DNA of 64,000 nt from Chloroflexota bacterium. GTDB taxonomy: Bacteria; Chloroflexota; Dehalococcoidia; DSTF01; RBG-16-68-14. Location of the stretch: contig JAJCYW010000021.1 in assembly GCA_029262675.1 (NCBI GenBank), forward strand, positions 1-64,000, in the 5' to 3' direction. Position 1 is the first letter of the stretch. The number at the start of each line of letters is the position of its first letter. Shown here piece after piece: positions 53,519-62,456 of this stretch. The notes beneath the pieces are model-generated. The model had not been told where the DNA came from, did no database searches, and saw nothing but the letters and a program-made list of their open reading frames with translations. Made by a program: the position numbers and the translations under genes.

Positions 53519-53547
53519 GTTTTACGCCACCCTCCACAGCGTGTCAA
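53519..53547 (-). promoter_or_regulatory. Putative sigma-A promoter for the 31-aa ORF
   Basis: Minus strand TTGACA (53547-53542), 17-nt spacer, TAAAAC (53524-53519). Confidence 0.5.
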
Positions 53548-53663
53548 TGACTCACGCGTGGAAAGTAGATGCAGACAATCCTTAGTGCTTCGATTATGGT
53601 GGCAAACGGCTACGTTATGTAACGATCCGCCTCCCCAGCGCGGGTGTCCGCAGCAGGGACAGG

Positions 53664-53691
53664 TTGACAGGCCTAACCAGCGCGGTATGAT
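53664..53691 (+). promoter_or_regulatory. Putative sigma-A promoter for the Cys-rich protein
   Basis: TTGACA-16nt-TATGAT, about 35 bp upstream of ATG 53726. Confidence 0.55.
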
Positions 53692-53725
53692 AATGTCACA
53701 CCCCCATTTCAGGAGAGACGGGCCG

Positions 53726-54271
53726 ATGCAAATCGACTGGGATAAGACGATCGACGAGATCCTGGAGGACAAAACTGCCTGTCCTCGCTGCGCCAGCTTC
53801 AGCGACGAGATCGTCGCCGGGTACACCAGCGAGACGTGGGGCACCGACTACGCGCCGCGCTGCCAGTTTTGCGTGCGTAAGGAGGAATGCGACTCGCGAA
53901 AACTGGTGGTGCTCTGCCGGAGCTGCGCGACGGAGCTGAACCTGCGTGCGCGCCGTGTCGACCAGGCGGAAATGATGAGCATACTGATGACCGATTGCCG
54001 CAAGGACCTGGAGGAGTGCCTGGAGTACGTGGCGGAATACTGGCAGGAGGACCTAGACGTGCCGGCGGCCGAAATCGACAAGACGCTAAAGGAGTTCGAC
54101 GCGGAGGCATGCGCCGAGGAGAACGCGTCGCGGAAGCGGCTGGAAGAGGAGTACCTGACCTACCACCGCTGGTTCCGCGACCGCAGACTGCGCGTTCCCG
54201 ACCCCGGCTGGCGTGGCGAGTACGTAGAAGAGATCCTCTCGCTCGGTTATACGTCGCTCCTCGGCGACTAG
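53726..54271 (+). CDS. Cys-rich, putative zinc-binding protein of unknown function
   Basis: SD AGGAGAGA; MQIDWDKTIDEILEDKTACPRCASFSDEIVAGYTSETWGTDYAPRCQFCVRKEECDSRKLVVLCRSCATELNL: four Cys pairs/knuckles. Confidence 0.65.
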   Translation: MQIDWDKTIDEILEDKTACPRCASFSDEIVAGYTSETWGTDYAPRCQFCVRKEECDSRKLVVLCRSCATELNLRARRVDQAEMMSILMTDCRKDLEECLEYVAEYWQEDLDVPAAEIDKTLKEFDAEACAEENASRKRLEEEYLTYHRWFRDRRLRVPDPGWRGEYVEEILSLGYTSLLGD

Positions 54272-54306
54272 CGACCACTATAGACGCGAAGGCTTCTAAT
54301 CGGCGC

Positions 54307-55521
54307 CTACTCGCGTGTGGCGATAGGCGTAGCGGCGGATGCCCGCGTGGCGAGCAGGCTGGCGATCCGCTCCAGCAGCTTCTCCAGCCCCCAGCCGCGC
54401 TCCGCCGACGTCAAGACGGCATCCGGCCAGTGTTCGGCAAGCGACATGTCGAATGACTCGAGCTCTTCGAGGTCGTGAACCGGCTCGCCGTCCTCCGCGA
54501 CGAGCAGGTCGATCTTGTTAAGCGCGGTCACGCGCGGAAGCTCCGCGAGCCCCAACTCGGCGATCGTGTCGTCGACGGCCTGGCCTTGCTGCGCGGCGTC
54601 CGGATGCGTGATATCCAGGACGTGGAGGAGCACGTCCGCCTCGGCCAGCTCTTCGAGCGTTGCCTTAAACGCCGCGACGAGTTGTGTCGGTAGCTTCTGA
54701 ATGAACCCTACCGTGTCCGTCAGCAGCGCCTCGCGACCGCCGGGCAGATGGACGCGCCGCGTGATGGGGTCGAGCGTTGCGAAGAGCTGGTCGGCGACGA
54801 GGACATCGGCGTCGGTGAGCGCGCGCATCATCGTGCTCTTGCCGGCGTTGGTGTAGCCGACAAGGGCGACGACGGGCACGCCCGACCGCGCTCGCCTGCG
54901 CCGGTAGAGTGAACGCTGCTTCCTGACGTTCTCGATCTCCCGCTTCAGCCTGGTGATCTTGCTGCGGGCGTGACGGCGGTCGGTCTCGAGCTGCGTCTCG
55001 CCGGGGCCGCGCATGCCGATAGCCCCCTGCGCGCCGCTGCCGCCCATCCGGTTGAGGTGGCTCCACTGGCCGGCCAGCCGCGGCAGCAAGTACTCGGACT
55101 GGGCGAGGTCGACCTGCAACCTGCCCTCGCGCGTGCGGGCCCGCATCGCAAAGATGTCGAGAATCAGGGCAGTCCTGTCCAGCACCTTGACGTCGAGCGC
55201 CTTCTCCAGGTTTCGCTGCTGCGTTGGCGATAGCTCGTCGTCAAACACGACGATGTTGTAACCAGTCGATTCGCGCTCACTCTTGATCGCGGACATCTTG
55301 CCCTGTCCGATGTAGTGCGCCGGATGCGGTTTCGTCATGTTTTGGACCGCCCTGCCGGCGACTGTCCCGCCTGATGCGCGGACCAACTCCCCGAGCTCGT
55401 CCAGCGAGTGCTCAACGTTCCACGAGCCGGAGGCCGCAGCATCGGGCCTCCCTCGCTGCCGGACGGCTACCAGGTAGGCCCGCTCGCGTTCGGGTGCAGT
55501 TGAATGACTACGTCTCGGCAC
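54307..55521 (-). CDS. hflX: GTPase HflX
   Basis: IVVFDDELSPTQQRNLEKALDVKVLDRTALILDIFAMRARTREGRLQVDLAQSEYLLPRLAGQW...VALVGYTNAGKSTMMRALTDADV; GTG 55521 with GGGAGGAG SD. Confidence 0.93.
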   Translation of the reverse strand: MPRRSHSTAPERERAYLVAVRQRGRPDAAASGSWNVEHSLDELGELVRASGGTVAGRAVQNMTKPHPAHYIGQGKMSAIKSERESTGYNIVVFDDELSPTQQRNLEKALDVKVLDRTALILDIFAMRARTREGRLQVDLAQSEYLLPRLAGQWSHLNRMGGSGAQGAIGMRGPGETQLETDRRHARSKITRLKREIENVRKQRSLYRRRRARSGVPVVALVGYTNAGKSTMMRALTDADVLVADQLFATLDPITRRVHLPGGREALLTDTVGFIQKLPTQLVAAFKATLEELAEADVLLHVLDITHPDAAQQGQAVDDTIAELGLAELPRVTALNKIDLLVAEDGEPVHDLEELESFDMSLAEHWPDAVLTSAERGWGLEKLLERIASLLATRASAATPIATRE

Positions 55522-55674
55522 CGTAGATGCTCCTCCCGATTCGCAGGGTAGCACGCCGCAAGGTGCGCCGAAGGCGTACGGCTTGACAGCTACGTGGCAT
55601 CTGTGTACCAAGTGGGTGCCGATGCAGACCCGCCACACCAACACTGCTACCCTCCAGGCCAAGGTGCGCCGGAC

Positions 55675-56943
55675 GTGAACGTGCTCCTGATCGGCTCCGG
55701 CGCGCGCGAGCACGCGATCGCGTGGAAGCTGCGCCAGTCTCCCCTGCTGGACGAGCTGTGGTCGATGCCCGGCAACCCCGGCACGGCAGAGCTGGGTACG
55801 AACATCCCAGCCGGCGACAACGAAGCAGTGGTGGCCGCCTGTCGCGAATACGGCATCGGCCTCGTCGTGGTCGGCAGCGAAGAGCCGTTGGCCGCGGGCA
55901 TCGTCGACCGGCTGGCGGTGGAGGGCATCGCAGCTTTTGGGCCGACGCAGGCCGCCGCTGAAATCGAATCTTCAAAAGTCTTCTCGAAGGAGCTGATGGC
56001 GCGCCACGGCATCCCCACCGCACCGTTCGCCGTGTTCGACGACGCGGCGGCCGCCGCGGACTACGTGAAGTCGCAGCCGGGGCCGTTCGTAGTCAAGGCC
56101 GACGGGCTGGCGAAGGGCAAGGGCGTGATCGTGACGGATACGGAGGCCGAAGCGCTGGCCGCGCTGGAGTCGGTGATGGTGACGCGAGAGTTCGGCGCGG
56201 CGGGCGTGCGCGCGCTCGTCGAGCAGCGCATCTTCGGTCCGGAGGCAAGCGCGCAGGCCTTCACGGATGGCAGCACGGTGGCGCACATGCCGTTTTCCTG
56301 CGACCACAAGCCGGTCTTCGAAGGCAATCGCGGGCCGAACACCGGCGGCATGGGCGCCTACAGCTCGCCCGGCTGGCTGCCGGACGAGGTGCAGGAGGCC
56401 GTCCGCACCGGCATGACGGAGGCCGCCGTACGGGCGATGCGCGAGGAGGGCCGGTCGTACCAGGGCGTGCTCTACCCCGGCATCATGCAGACCGAGAGCG
56501 GCCCGAACGTCATTGAGTTCAACTGCCGCTTCGGCGACCCCGAGGCTCAAGTTCTGCTGCCACGTTTGCAGTCGGACCTGCTGGAGATCATGGTCGCGGT
56601 CACCGAGAAGCGTCTGGATCATGTCGACGTCCGTTGGTCGGACGACGCCTGCGTCGCGGTTGTGCTCGCGTCCGGCGGCTACCCCGGCGAGTACGAGACC
56701 GGGCTGCAAATCTCCGGCCTGGGCGATGTCGATCCCGACGTGCGCGTGTTCCAGGCCGGCACGCGCCGCGACGACGGCGGCGGGCTGGTCACAGCGGGCG
56801 GCCGGGTGCTCACCGTCTCGGCTTCCGGTGCGACGATAGGCCAGGCGCGGGAGAAGGCCTACGCGAACGTGGAGCGCGTCGCGTTTGAGGGCGCGTACTA
56901 TCGCCGTGACATCGGCACTGCCGCCGCCACAAGCGACGCCTAA
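55675..56943 (+). CDS. purD: Phosphoribosylamine-glycine ligase
   Basis: VNVLLIGSGAREHAIAWKLRQSPLLDELWSMPGNPGTAELG...GPFVVKADGLAKGKGVIV. Confidence 0.95.
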   Translation: MNVLLIGSGAREHAIAWKLRQSPLLDELWSMPGNPGTAELGTNIPAGDNEAVVAACREYGIGLVVVGSEEPLAAGIVDRLAVEGIAAFGPTQAAAEIESSKVFSKELMARHGIPTAPFAVFDDAAAAADYVKSQPGPFVVKADGLAKGKGVIVTDTEAEALAALESVMVTREFGAAGVRALVEQRIFGPEASAQAFTDGSTVAHMPFSCDHKPVFEGNRGPNTGGMGAYSSPGWLPDEVQEAVRTGMTEAAVRAMREEGRSYQGVLYPGIMQTESGPNVIEFNCRFGDPEAQVLLPRLQSDLLEIMVAVTEKRLDHVDVRWSDDACVAVVLASGGYPGEYETGLQISGLGDVDPDVRVFQAGTRRDDGGGLVTAGGRVLTVSASGATIGQAREKAYANVERVAFEGAYYRRDIGTAAATSDA

Positions 56944-56975
56944 CGGACAACCTGGTAGACTAGGGAGTAGACACC

Positions 56976-57440
56976 ATGACCGCACCCGCCGTCGCCGTTC
57001 TCATGGGCTCCAAATCGGACGCTCCGCTGATGCAAGAGTGTCTGGACGCCCTCACGAAGCTCGGAATCGACCACGAAGCGCACGTGATGTCCGCGCACCG
57101 GACGCCGGACGCCGTGCGCGAGTTTGCCACGTCCGCGCGCGACAACGGCACACGCGTCATCATCGCAGCGGCAGGTGGCGCGGCGGCCCTGCCGGGGGCG
57201 ATAAAGGCCTACACGCCGCTCCCCGTCATCGGCGTGCCGGTGCCTTCGAGCGATCTGAAGGGCATCGACGCGCTGTACGCCATCGTCCAAATGCCGCCCG
57301 GCGTACCCGTCGCCGCGGTCGCGGTGGGTTCGTGGGGCGCGCGCAACGCCGCCTATCTCGCCGCCGAGATCCTGGCGCTGACGGACGAGAACGTACGCAA
57401 GGCATACGATGACTACCGGGCGAGCTTTGCCAGTTCCTAG
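56976..57440 (+). CDS. purE: 5-(carboxyamino)imidazole ribonucleotide mutase
   Basis: VAVLMGSKSDAPLMQECLDALTKLGIDHEAHVMSAHRTPDAVREFA...IIAAAGGAAALPGAIKAYTPLPVIGVPV. Confidence 0.95.
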   Translation: MTAPAVAVLMGSKSDAPLMQECLDALTKLGIDHEAHVMSAHRTPDAVREFATSARDNGTRVIIAAAGGAAALPGAIKAYTPLPVIGVPVPSSDLKGIDALYAIVQMPPGVPVAAVAVGSWGARNAAYLAAEILALTDENVRKAYDDYRASFASS

Positions 57441-57479
57441 GCTGGCCACGCTGTCCGATCGAGTTCGGGAGCCTTCTTC

Positions 57480-58772
57480 ATGATCCCGCGTTACTCCCGT
57501 CCCGAGATGGCAGCGATCTGGTCCGACGAGCGCAAGTACGCGTCCTGGCTGGAAGTGGAGATCGCCGTCTGCGAGGCGTGGGGCGACCACGGCGCGATCC
57601 CGGCAGACGCCGTCGAAAAGATCCGCAAGGCCAGCTTTGACGTCGAACGCATCGCGGAGTACGAGGTCGTGCAGCACCACGACTTCAATTCGTTCCTCGC
57701 GTCGGTTGCGGACAGCCTGGGTGACGAGTCGCGATTCGTCCACCTCGGCCTCACCTCGTACGACGCCGAGGACACGGCGCTCAGCCTGCGCCTCGTCGCG
57801 GCGGCGGAGCTACTGGAACGCGGCCTTGCGAACGCGCTGGAGGCGGTGGAGAAGCGGGCGGTGGAGCACAAGGACACGCTCTGCATGGGCCGCAGCCACG
57901 GCATCCACGCGGAGCCGACGACGTTCGGTCTGAAATTAGCCGGCTGGGTCGACGAGCTGCGGCGCAACGCCCAACGCCTGGCCGACGCGAAGGCGGGCAT
58001 CGCGGTCGGCAAGGTCAGCGGCCCGGTCGGCACGCACGCATCCGTGCCGCCGGAAGTCGAGGAGGCCGTCTGCGAGCGCCTCGGCCTCGGCGTGGACGCG
58101 ATCAGTACGCAAGTCATCAGCCGCGACCGCCACGCCCACTTCGTTGCCACGCTGGCGACGCTAGCGTCGTCGCTCGACCGGTTCGCGACGGAGCTGCGTC
58201 ACCTGCAGCGGACCGAAGTTCTGGAAACGGAAGAACCGTTCGGCGAGGGCCAGGCCGGCTCGAGCTCGATGCCGCACAAGCGCAACCCGGAGAAGCTTGA
58301 GCGCATCTGCGGCATGGCGCGTCTGTTGCGAGGCTACGCGCAGAGCGCATTTGAAAATGTGGCGCTCTGGCACGAACGGGACATCTCACACTCATCGGTC
58401 GAGCGCGTGATCCTGCCGGACGCCTGCCTGGCGCTGGACTACATGCTGGACATGTTCGCGATGATCATGCGCGGGCTGCTGGTCTACCCGGACCGCATGC
58501 GGGAGAACATGGAAGACAGCTACGGCCTGCCCTTCTCGCAGCGGGTGCTGCTGGCGCTGATCGACACTGGCATGAAGCGACAAGACGCCTACAAGATCGT
58601 GCAACGCAACGCCATGGTCTCTTGGAAGGAGCGCCGCGCGTTTCGCGAGGTGCTCGACGCCGACGGCGACGTAACCAGCCGCCTCCCTGCCGCCGAACTG
58701 GACGGCCTCTTCGATTACGCGTACTACACGCGCTACGTCGACGAAAGCTTTCGCCGCCTGAACCTGCTGTGA
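57480..58772 (+). CDS. purB: Adenylosuccinate lyase
   Basis: MIPRYSRPEMAAIWSDERKYASWLEVEIAVCEAW...GSSSMPHKRNPEKLERICGMARLLRGYA. Confidence 0.95.
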   Translation: MIPRYSRPEMAAIWSDERKYASWLEVEIAVCEAWGDHGAIPADAVEKIRKASFDVERIAEYEVVQHHDFNSFLASVADSLGDESRFVHLGLTSYDAEDTALSLRLVAAAELLERGLANALEAVEKRAVEHKDTLCMGRSHGIHAEPTTFGLKLAGWVDELRRNAQRLADAKAGIAVGKVSGPVGTHASVPPEVEEAVCERLGLGVDAISTQVISRDRHAHFVATLATLASSLDRFATELRHLQRTEVLETEEPFGEGQAGSSSMPHKRNPEKLERICGMARLLRGYAQSAFENVALWHERDISHSSVERVILPDACLALDYMLDMFAMIMRGLLVYPDRMRENMEDSYGLPFSQRVLLALIDTGMKRQDAYKIVQRNAMVSWKERRAFREVLDADGDVTSRLPAAELDGLFDYAYYTRYVDESFRRLNLL

Positions 58773-58785
58773 ACGGCGGGCTGCC

Positions 58786-59505
58786 GTGAACGACGAGCCG
58801 ACTCGTCTCCGCGAGCGCCGGGATCTCAGCGCAATTCTAGAGACCGCTTTGGCGCTCTACCGCCTCCACTTTGCCGCCCTTATCAGGATTGCCGCCGTGA
58901 CGGTGCCGCTCGGCGTAGCGGGCGCCGCGCTGCGGGCGTCCGTGGACGGCTCGGGGACGACAACCGTCGCCGCGTACGTGTTGCTCTTCCTCCAGTACAC
59001 CGTCGACGTCATCGTCGCGGCAGCCATCATCGTCGCGCTCACGGACATCGATACCACCGGCGCCGCGGACTTCTCGCGCGCCTACGACGTCGCATTCGAG
59101 CGGCTAACGTCGCTGCTCGGGGCGATGGTGCGCGTGTTCGTGATCGTGATCGTGCTCTTCGTGACGATTATCGGCATTCCGTGGTCGATTCAGCGCATGG
59201 TGCGCTGGGCATTCGTCGGCCAGGCCGTGATCCTAAACGGCACGAACGCAAGGGATGCGCTGAGCACCAGCGCTGCTGCTGTCGAAGGACGGTGGTGGCG
59301 GACGTTCGGCGTTGCGCTCGTGATCGGCCTGATCGGCGCAGCGCCGGCGGGACTGGCGGCGGCCGTGTTCGGTCTCGGCTCCGAACTGGCGTCGGGCGTG
59401 ATGGCGTCGCTGGTATCGGCGCTGCTGTTGCCGTTCACCGTAACAGCGATGACGCTGCTCTACCTGGACCTACAGGTGGAGAAGTCGGAGGCTGAAGCGG
59501 CCTAG
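58786..59505 (+). CDS. Multi-TM membrane protein of unknown function
   Basis: Several hydrophobic segments (FAALIRIAAVTVPLGVAGAAL, VRVFVIVIVLFVTIIGIPW etc.); lies between purB and purC. Confidence 0.7.
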   Translation: MNDEPTRLRERRDLSAILETALALYRLHFAALIRIAAVTVPLGVAGAALRASVDGSGTTTVAAYVLLFLQYTVDVIVAAAIIVALTDIDTTGAADFSRAYDVAFERLTSLLGAMVRVFVIVIVLFVTIIGIPWSIQRMVRWAFVGQAVILNGTNARDALSTSAAAVEGRWWRTFGVALVIGLIGAAPAGLAAAVFGLGSELASGVMASLVSALLLPFTVTAMTLLYLDLQVEKSEAEAA

Positions 59506-59638
59506 GACGAGCGTCTCGTTCGAGGAACGCGCACGGACCGGCATGCGATTCGACAGCGGCATCCGATTTGTGGCAATCTGTGGTCGAATGACCGGCCCCA
59601 CGTAGGAGACGAAACGAATTGAGGTTGATGACCCTGCC

Positions 59639-60532
59639 ATGACGAACACGGTACTACTAGACACTCCCCTACCCAACGCATCGCACCACGGCAAGGTGCG
59701 CGACCTCTACGACCTGGGCGACCGGTTGCTGATCGTTGCGACGGACCGCATCTCGGCGTTCGATGTCGTGTTGCCAAATGGCGTGCCGGGAAAGGGCGCC
59801 GTGCTGTCGCAGCTCTCGGCGTTCTGGTTTGAACGAACGTCGTCGGTCGTGCCGAATCACTACATCCGGCTCGCGGACGGCACGGCGGACGACGGCCTAC
59901 CGTTCGAACTGCCGGCGGAGCTGATCGGCCGCAGCACGATAGTCAAGAAAGCGGAGCGGTTGCCCGTGGAGTGCATCGTGCGCGGCTATATGGCTGGCTC
60001 GGCCTGGGTGGAGTACCAGGAGAGCGGCACCGTCTGCGGCGTCCGGCTGCCGCCGGGGATGCAGGAGAGCGAGCAGTTTCCGGAGCCGCTCTTCACGCCG
60101 ACGACGAAGGCCGACGTGGGTCACGATGAGAACCTGACCGGCGACGAGTATGTCGATCTGGTTGGCATGGATACCGCAAACGCCATTCGGCTGCGCAGCC
60201 TGGCGCTCTATAAGTACGGCGCGGACTTCGCGCGCGAACGCGGCATCATCATCGCCGATACGAAGTTCGAGTTCGGCATACTTGGCGGCGAACCTATCGT
60301 CATCGACGAAATCCTGACGCCGGACTCTAGCAGGTTCTGGGACGCGAACGGGCACGCGGCCGGCCAACACCAGGAAGCGATCGACAAGCAGTACGTCCGC
60401 GACTGGCTGCTGGCGAGCGACTGGAACCGCGAGCCGCCGGGCCCGGAGCTGCCGCCAGACGTCGTCGCCGAGACGGCGCGCCGCTACGCCGAGATCTATA
60501 ACCGCCTCACGGGCGACGAGGTGCGCGCGTAG
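59639..60532 (+). CDS. purC: Phosphoribosylaminoimidazole-succinocarboxamide synthase
   Basis: GKVRDLYDLGDRLLIVATDRISAFDVVLPNGVPGKGAVLSQLSAFWFE...ECIVRGYMAGSAWVEYQESGTVCG. Confidence 0.95.
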   Translation: MTNTVLLDTPLPNASHHGKVRDLYDLGDRLLIVATDRISAFDVVLPNGVPGKGAVLSQLSAFWFERTSSVVPNHYIRLADGTADDGLPFELPAELIGRSTIVKKAERLPVECIVRGYMAGSAWVEYQESGTVCGVRLPPGMQESEQFPEPLFTPTTKADVGHDENLTGDEYVDLVGMDTANAIRLRSLALYKYGADFARERGIIIADTKFEFGILGGEPIVIDEILTPDSSRFWDANGHAAGQHQEAIDKQYVRDWLLASDWNREPPGPELPPDVVAETARRYAEIYNRLTGDEVRA

Positions 60533-60795
60533 TGGAGTACCTGGCCCGCGTCTATGTAACGCTGAAGCCGACCGTGAACGACCCGCAGGGCCTGACCATT
60601 CGCGGCGGCCTTCACTCCTTGGGCTTCGATTCGGTATCGTCGGTACGCGCGGGCAAGTACCTGGAGATTCGTCTCGATGCGGCCGATGCAGCGACGGCCG
60701 AAAGCCGGGCAACGGAGATGTGTGAGAAGCTGCTGGCGAACCCCGTCATCGAGGACTTCCGCATCGAACTGGAAGAAGCGGCTGCCGCCACGTAG
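60532..60795 (+). CDS. purS: Phosphoribosylformylglycinamidine synthase subunit PurS
   Basis: YLARVYVTLKPTVNDPQGLTIRGGLHSLGFDSVSSVRAGKYLEIRLDAADAATAESRATEMCEKLLANPVIEDFRIEL. Confidence 0.92.
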   Translation: MEYLARVYVTLKPTVNDPQGLTIRGGLHSLGFDSVSSVRAGKYLEIRLDAADAATAESRATEMCEKLLANPVIEDFRIELEEAAAAT

Positions 60796-60809
60796 CGTAG
60801 GAACACGAC

Positions 60810-61769
60810 ATGTCCCTGGACCCCCTCGTGAGGAGCATGCTCGACCAGCTTGCGGCGCAGGACGCGCCGAAGATGGCCGACGTAGCGCCCGAAATCGCCC
60901 GCGCGATGCACAAGGCAGCGAGCGTGGCCGCGGGCGCGCCTGCGCCGGTCGATAGCGTAGAGGACCGGACGATCCCCAGCCGTGGCGGTATCGAAATTCC
61001 CGTCCGTATCTACGCGCCGGATTCGCCTGATCCTCTTCCGGCGTTAGTCTACTACCACGGCGGCGGCTGGGTGATCGGCGACCTCGACACGCACGACGCG
61101 GTCTGCCGCACGCTGGCTAATACGGCGCGCTGCGTGGTCGTGTCCGTCGACTACCGGCTGGCGCCCGAGCACAAGTTCCCGGCCGCGGTGGAGGACGCCT
61201 ACGATTCCGTAGCCTGGGTCGCGGAGCATGCGGAGGAGATCAGCGTCGACAAGCGCCGCGTCGCCGTCGGCGGCGACAGCGCCGGCGGCAACCTGGCCGC
61301 CGTCGTAGCGCTACAGTCACGCGGCATCGGCTTCCCGCGCCTGGCGTTCCAGCTCCTGGTCTACCCGATCACCGACTACGATTTCGAGACGGCTTCGTAC
61401 CGCGACAACGCGGATGGCTACTTCCTGACACGCGACTCGATGAAGTGGTTCTGGGACCACTACATTCGCTCTGAGGCCGATGCGCTCGACCCGCGCGGGT
61501 CGCCGTTACGGGCGGACGACCTGGTCGGTTTGCCGCCCGCGCTCGTGATCACGGCGGAGTTCGACCCGCTGCGCGACGAAGGCGAAGCCTACGCCGCGCG
61601 GATGCGCGACGATGGCGTACCGGTAACGGCGACGCGCTACGACGGAATGGTCCACGGCTTCTGGCAGATGGCGGCGCTACTGCCGCAGGCGCGACAGGCG
61701 CACCAGCAAGCGGCGGCGGCGCTGCGCGAGGCATTCGCGCCTGAGAAGGTGCTGACGCAAGAGGCCTGA
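60810..61769 (+). CDS. HSL-family alpha/beta hydrolase (esterase/lipase)
   Basis: LVYYHGGGWVIGDLDTHDAVCRTLANTARCVVVSVDYRLAPEHKFPAAVEDAYDSVAW...VGGDSAGGNLAAVVAL. Confidence 0.93.
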   Translation: MSLDPLVRSMLDQLAAQDAPKMADVAPEIARAMHKAASVAAGAPAPVDSVEDRTIPSRGGIEIPVRIYAPDSPDPLPALVYYHGGGWVIGDLDTHDAVCRTLANTARCVVVSVDYRLAPEHKFPAAVEDAYDSVAWVAEHAEEISVDKRRVAVGGDSAGGNLAAVVALQSRGIGFPRLAFQLLVYPITDYDFETASYRDNADGYFLTRDSMKWFWDHYIRSEADALDPRGSPLRADDLVGLPPALVITAEFDPLRDEGEAYAARMRDDGVPVTATRYDGMVHGFWQMAALLPQARQAHQQAAAALREAFAPEKVLTQEA

Positions 61770-61789
61770 CTCGATGACAATGAAGAACG

Positions 61790-61817
61790 AAGAGGGCTCG
61801 TGTATGCGAGCCCTCTT
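61790..61817. terminator. Intrinsic terminator-like hairpin between convergent genes
   Basis: AAGAGGGCTCG-tgtatg-CGAGCCCTCTT, perfect 11-bp stem, followed by GGCGTTT. Confidence 0.75.
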
Positions 61818-61843
61818 GGCGTTTACCAGTGTGTCACCGGGTC

Positions 61844-62446
61844 CTACGTCTTCAGCGTACCTTTGGTACTAGGCGTACGGCCCTTGCGTCGCGGTTCCGG
61901 GCGGCTGGCGGCGTTGAGCGCGCGGCCTAGCGCCTTGAAGACCGCCTCCGCCTTGTGGTGGTCGTTAACGCCAGCGAGAACGCGGGCGTTGAGCGTGATC
62001 TTCGCTTCGTTGGCGAAGGACCACAGCAGGTGGTTGATGAGGTCGGCCGGCAGCTCGCCGATGCGCTCGCCCGTCCACTCGACGTCGAGAACGGAGTAGC
62101 CGCGGCCGCTGAGATCGACGGCGACAGAAGCCAGCGCCTCGTCCAGCGGCACCAGCGCATCGGCCATCCGTACGATGCCCGCGCGGTCTCCGAGCGCTTC
62201 GTCCAGCGCCTTGCCAATCGCCAGGCCCACGTCCTCGACGGTGTGGTGTTCGTCCGTCTCAAGGTCGCCTTTGGCCTGCAACGTTATGTCGATGATGCCA
62301 TGCTTGGCCACCTGCTCGACCAGGTGATCGAGCATGCCGATGCCTGTGGAGACGCTGGCACTCCCCTGCCCGTCTAGATCAAGAGTGAGCTCGATTTGCG
62401 TTTCCTTGGTCTTGCGCTCGACCTTTGCCTTCCGAGATGTAGGCAC
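61844..62446 (-). CDS. hisB: Imidazoleglycerol-phosphate dehydratase
   Basis: GIGMLDHLVEQVAKHGIIDITLQAKGDLETDEHHTVEDVGLAIGKALDEALGDRAGIVRMADALVPLDEAL; start GTG 62446. Confidence 0.94.
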   Translation of the reverse strand: MPTSRKAKVERKTKETQIELTLDLDGQGSASVSTGIGMLDHLVEQVAKHGIIDITLQAKGDLETDEHHTVEDVGLAIGKALDEALGDRAGIVRMADALVPLDEALASVAVDLSGRGYSVLDVEWTGERIGELPADLINHLLWSFANEAKITLNARVLAGVNDHHKAEAVFKALGRALNAASRPEPRRKGRTPSTKGTLKT

Positions 62447-62456
62447 GCTCGTCTCC

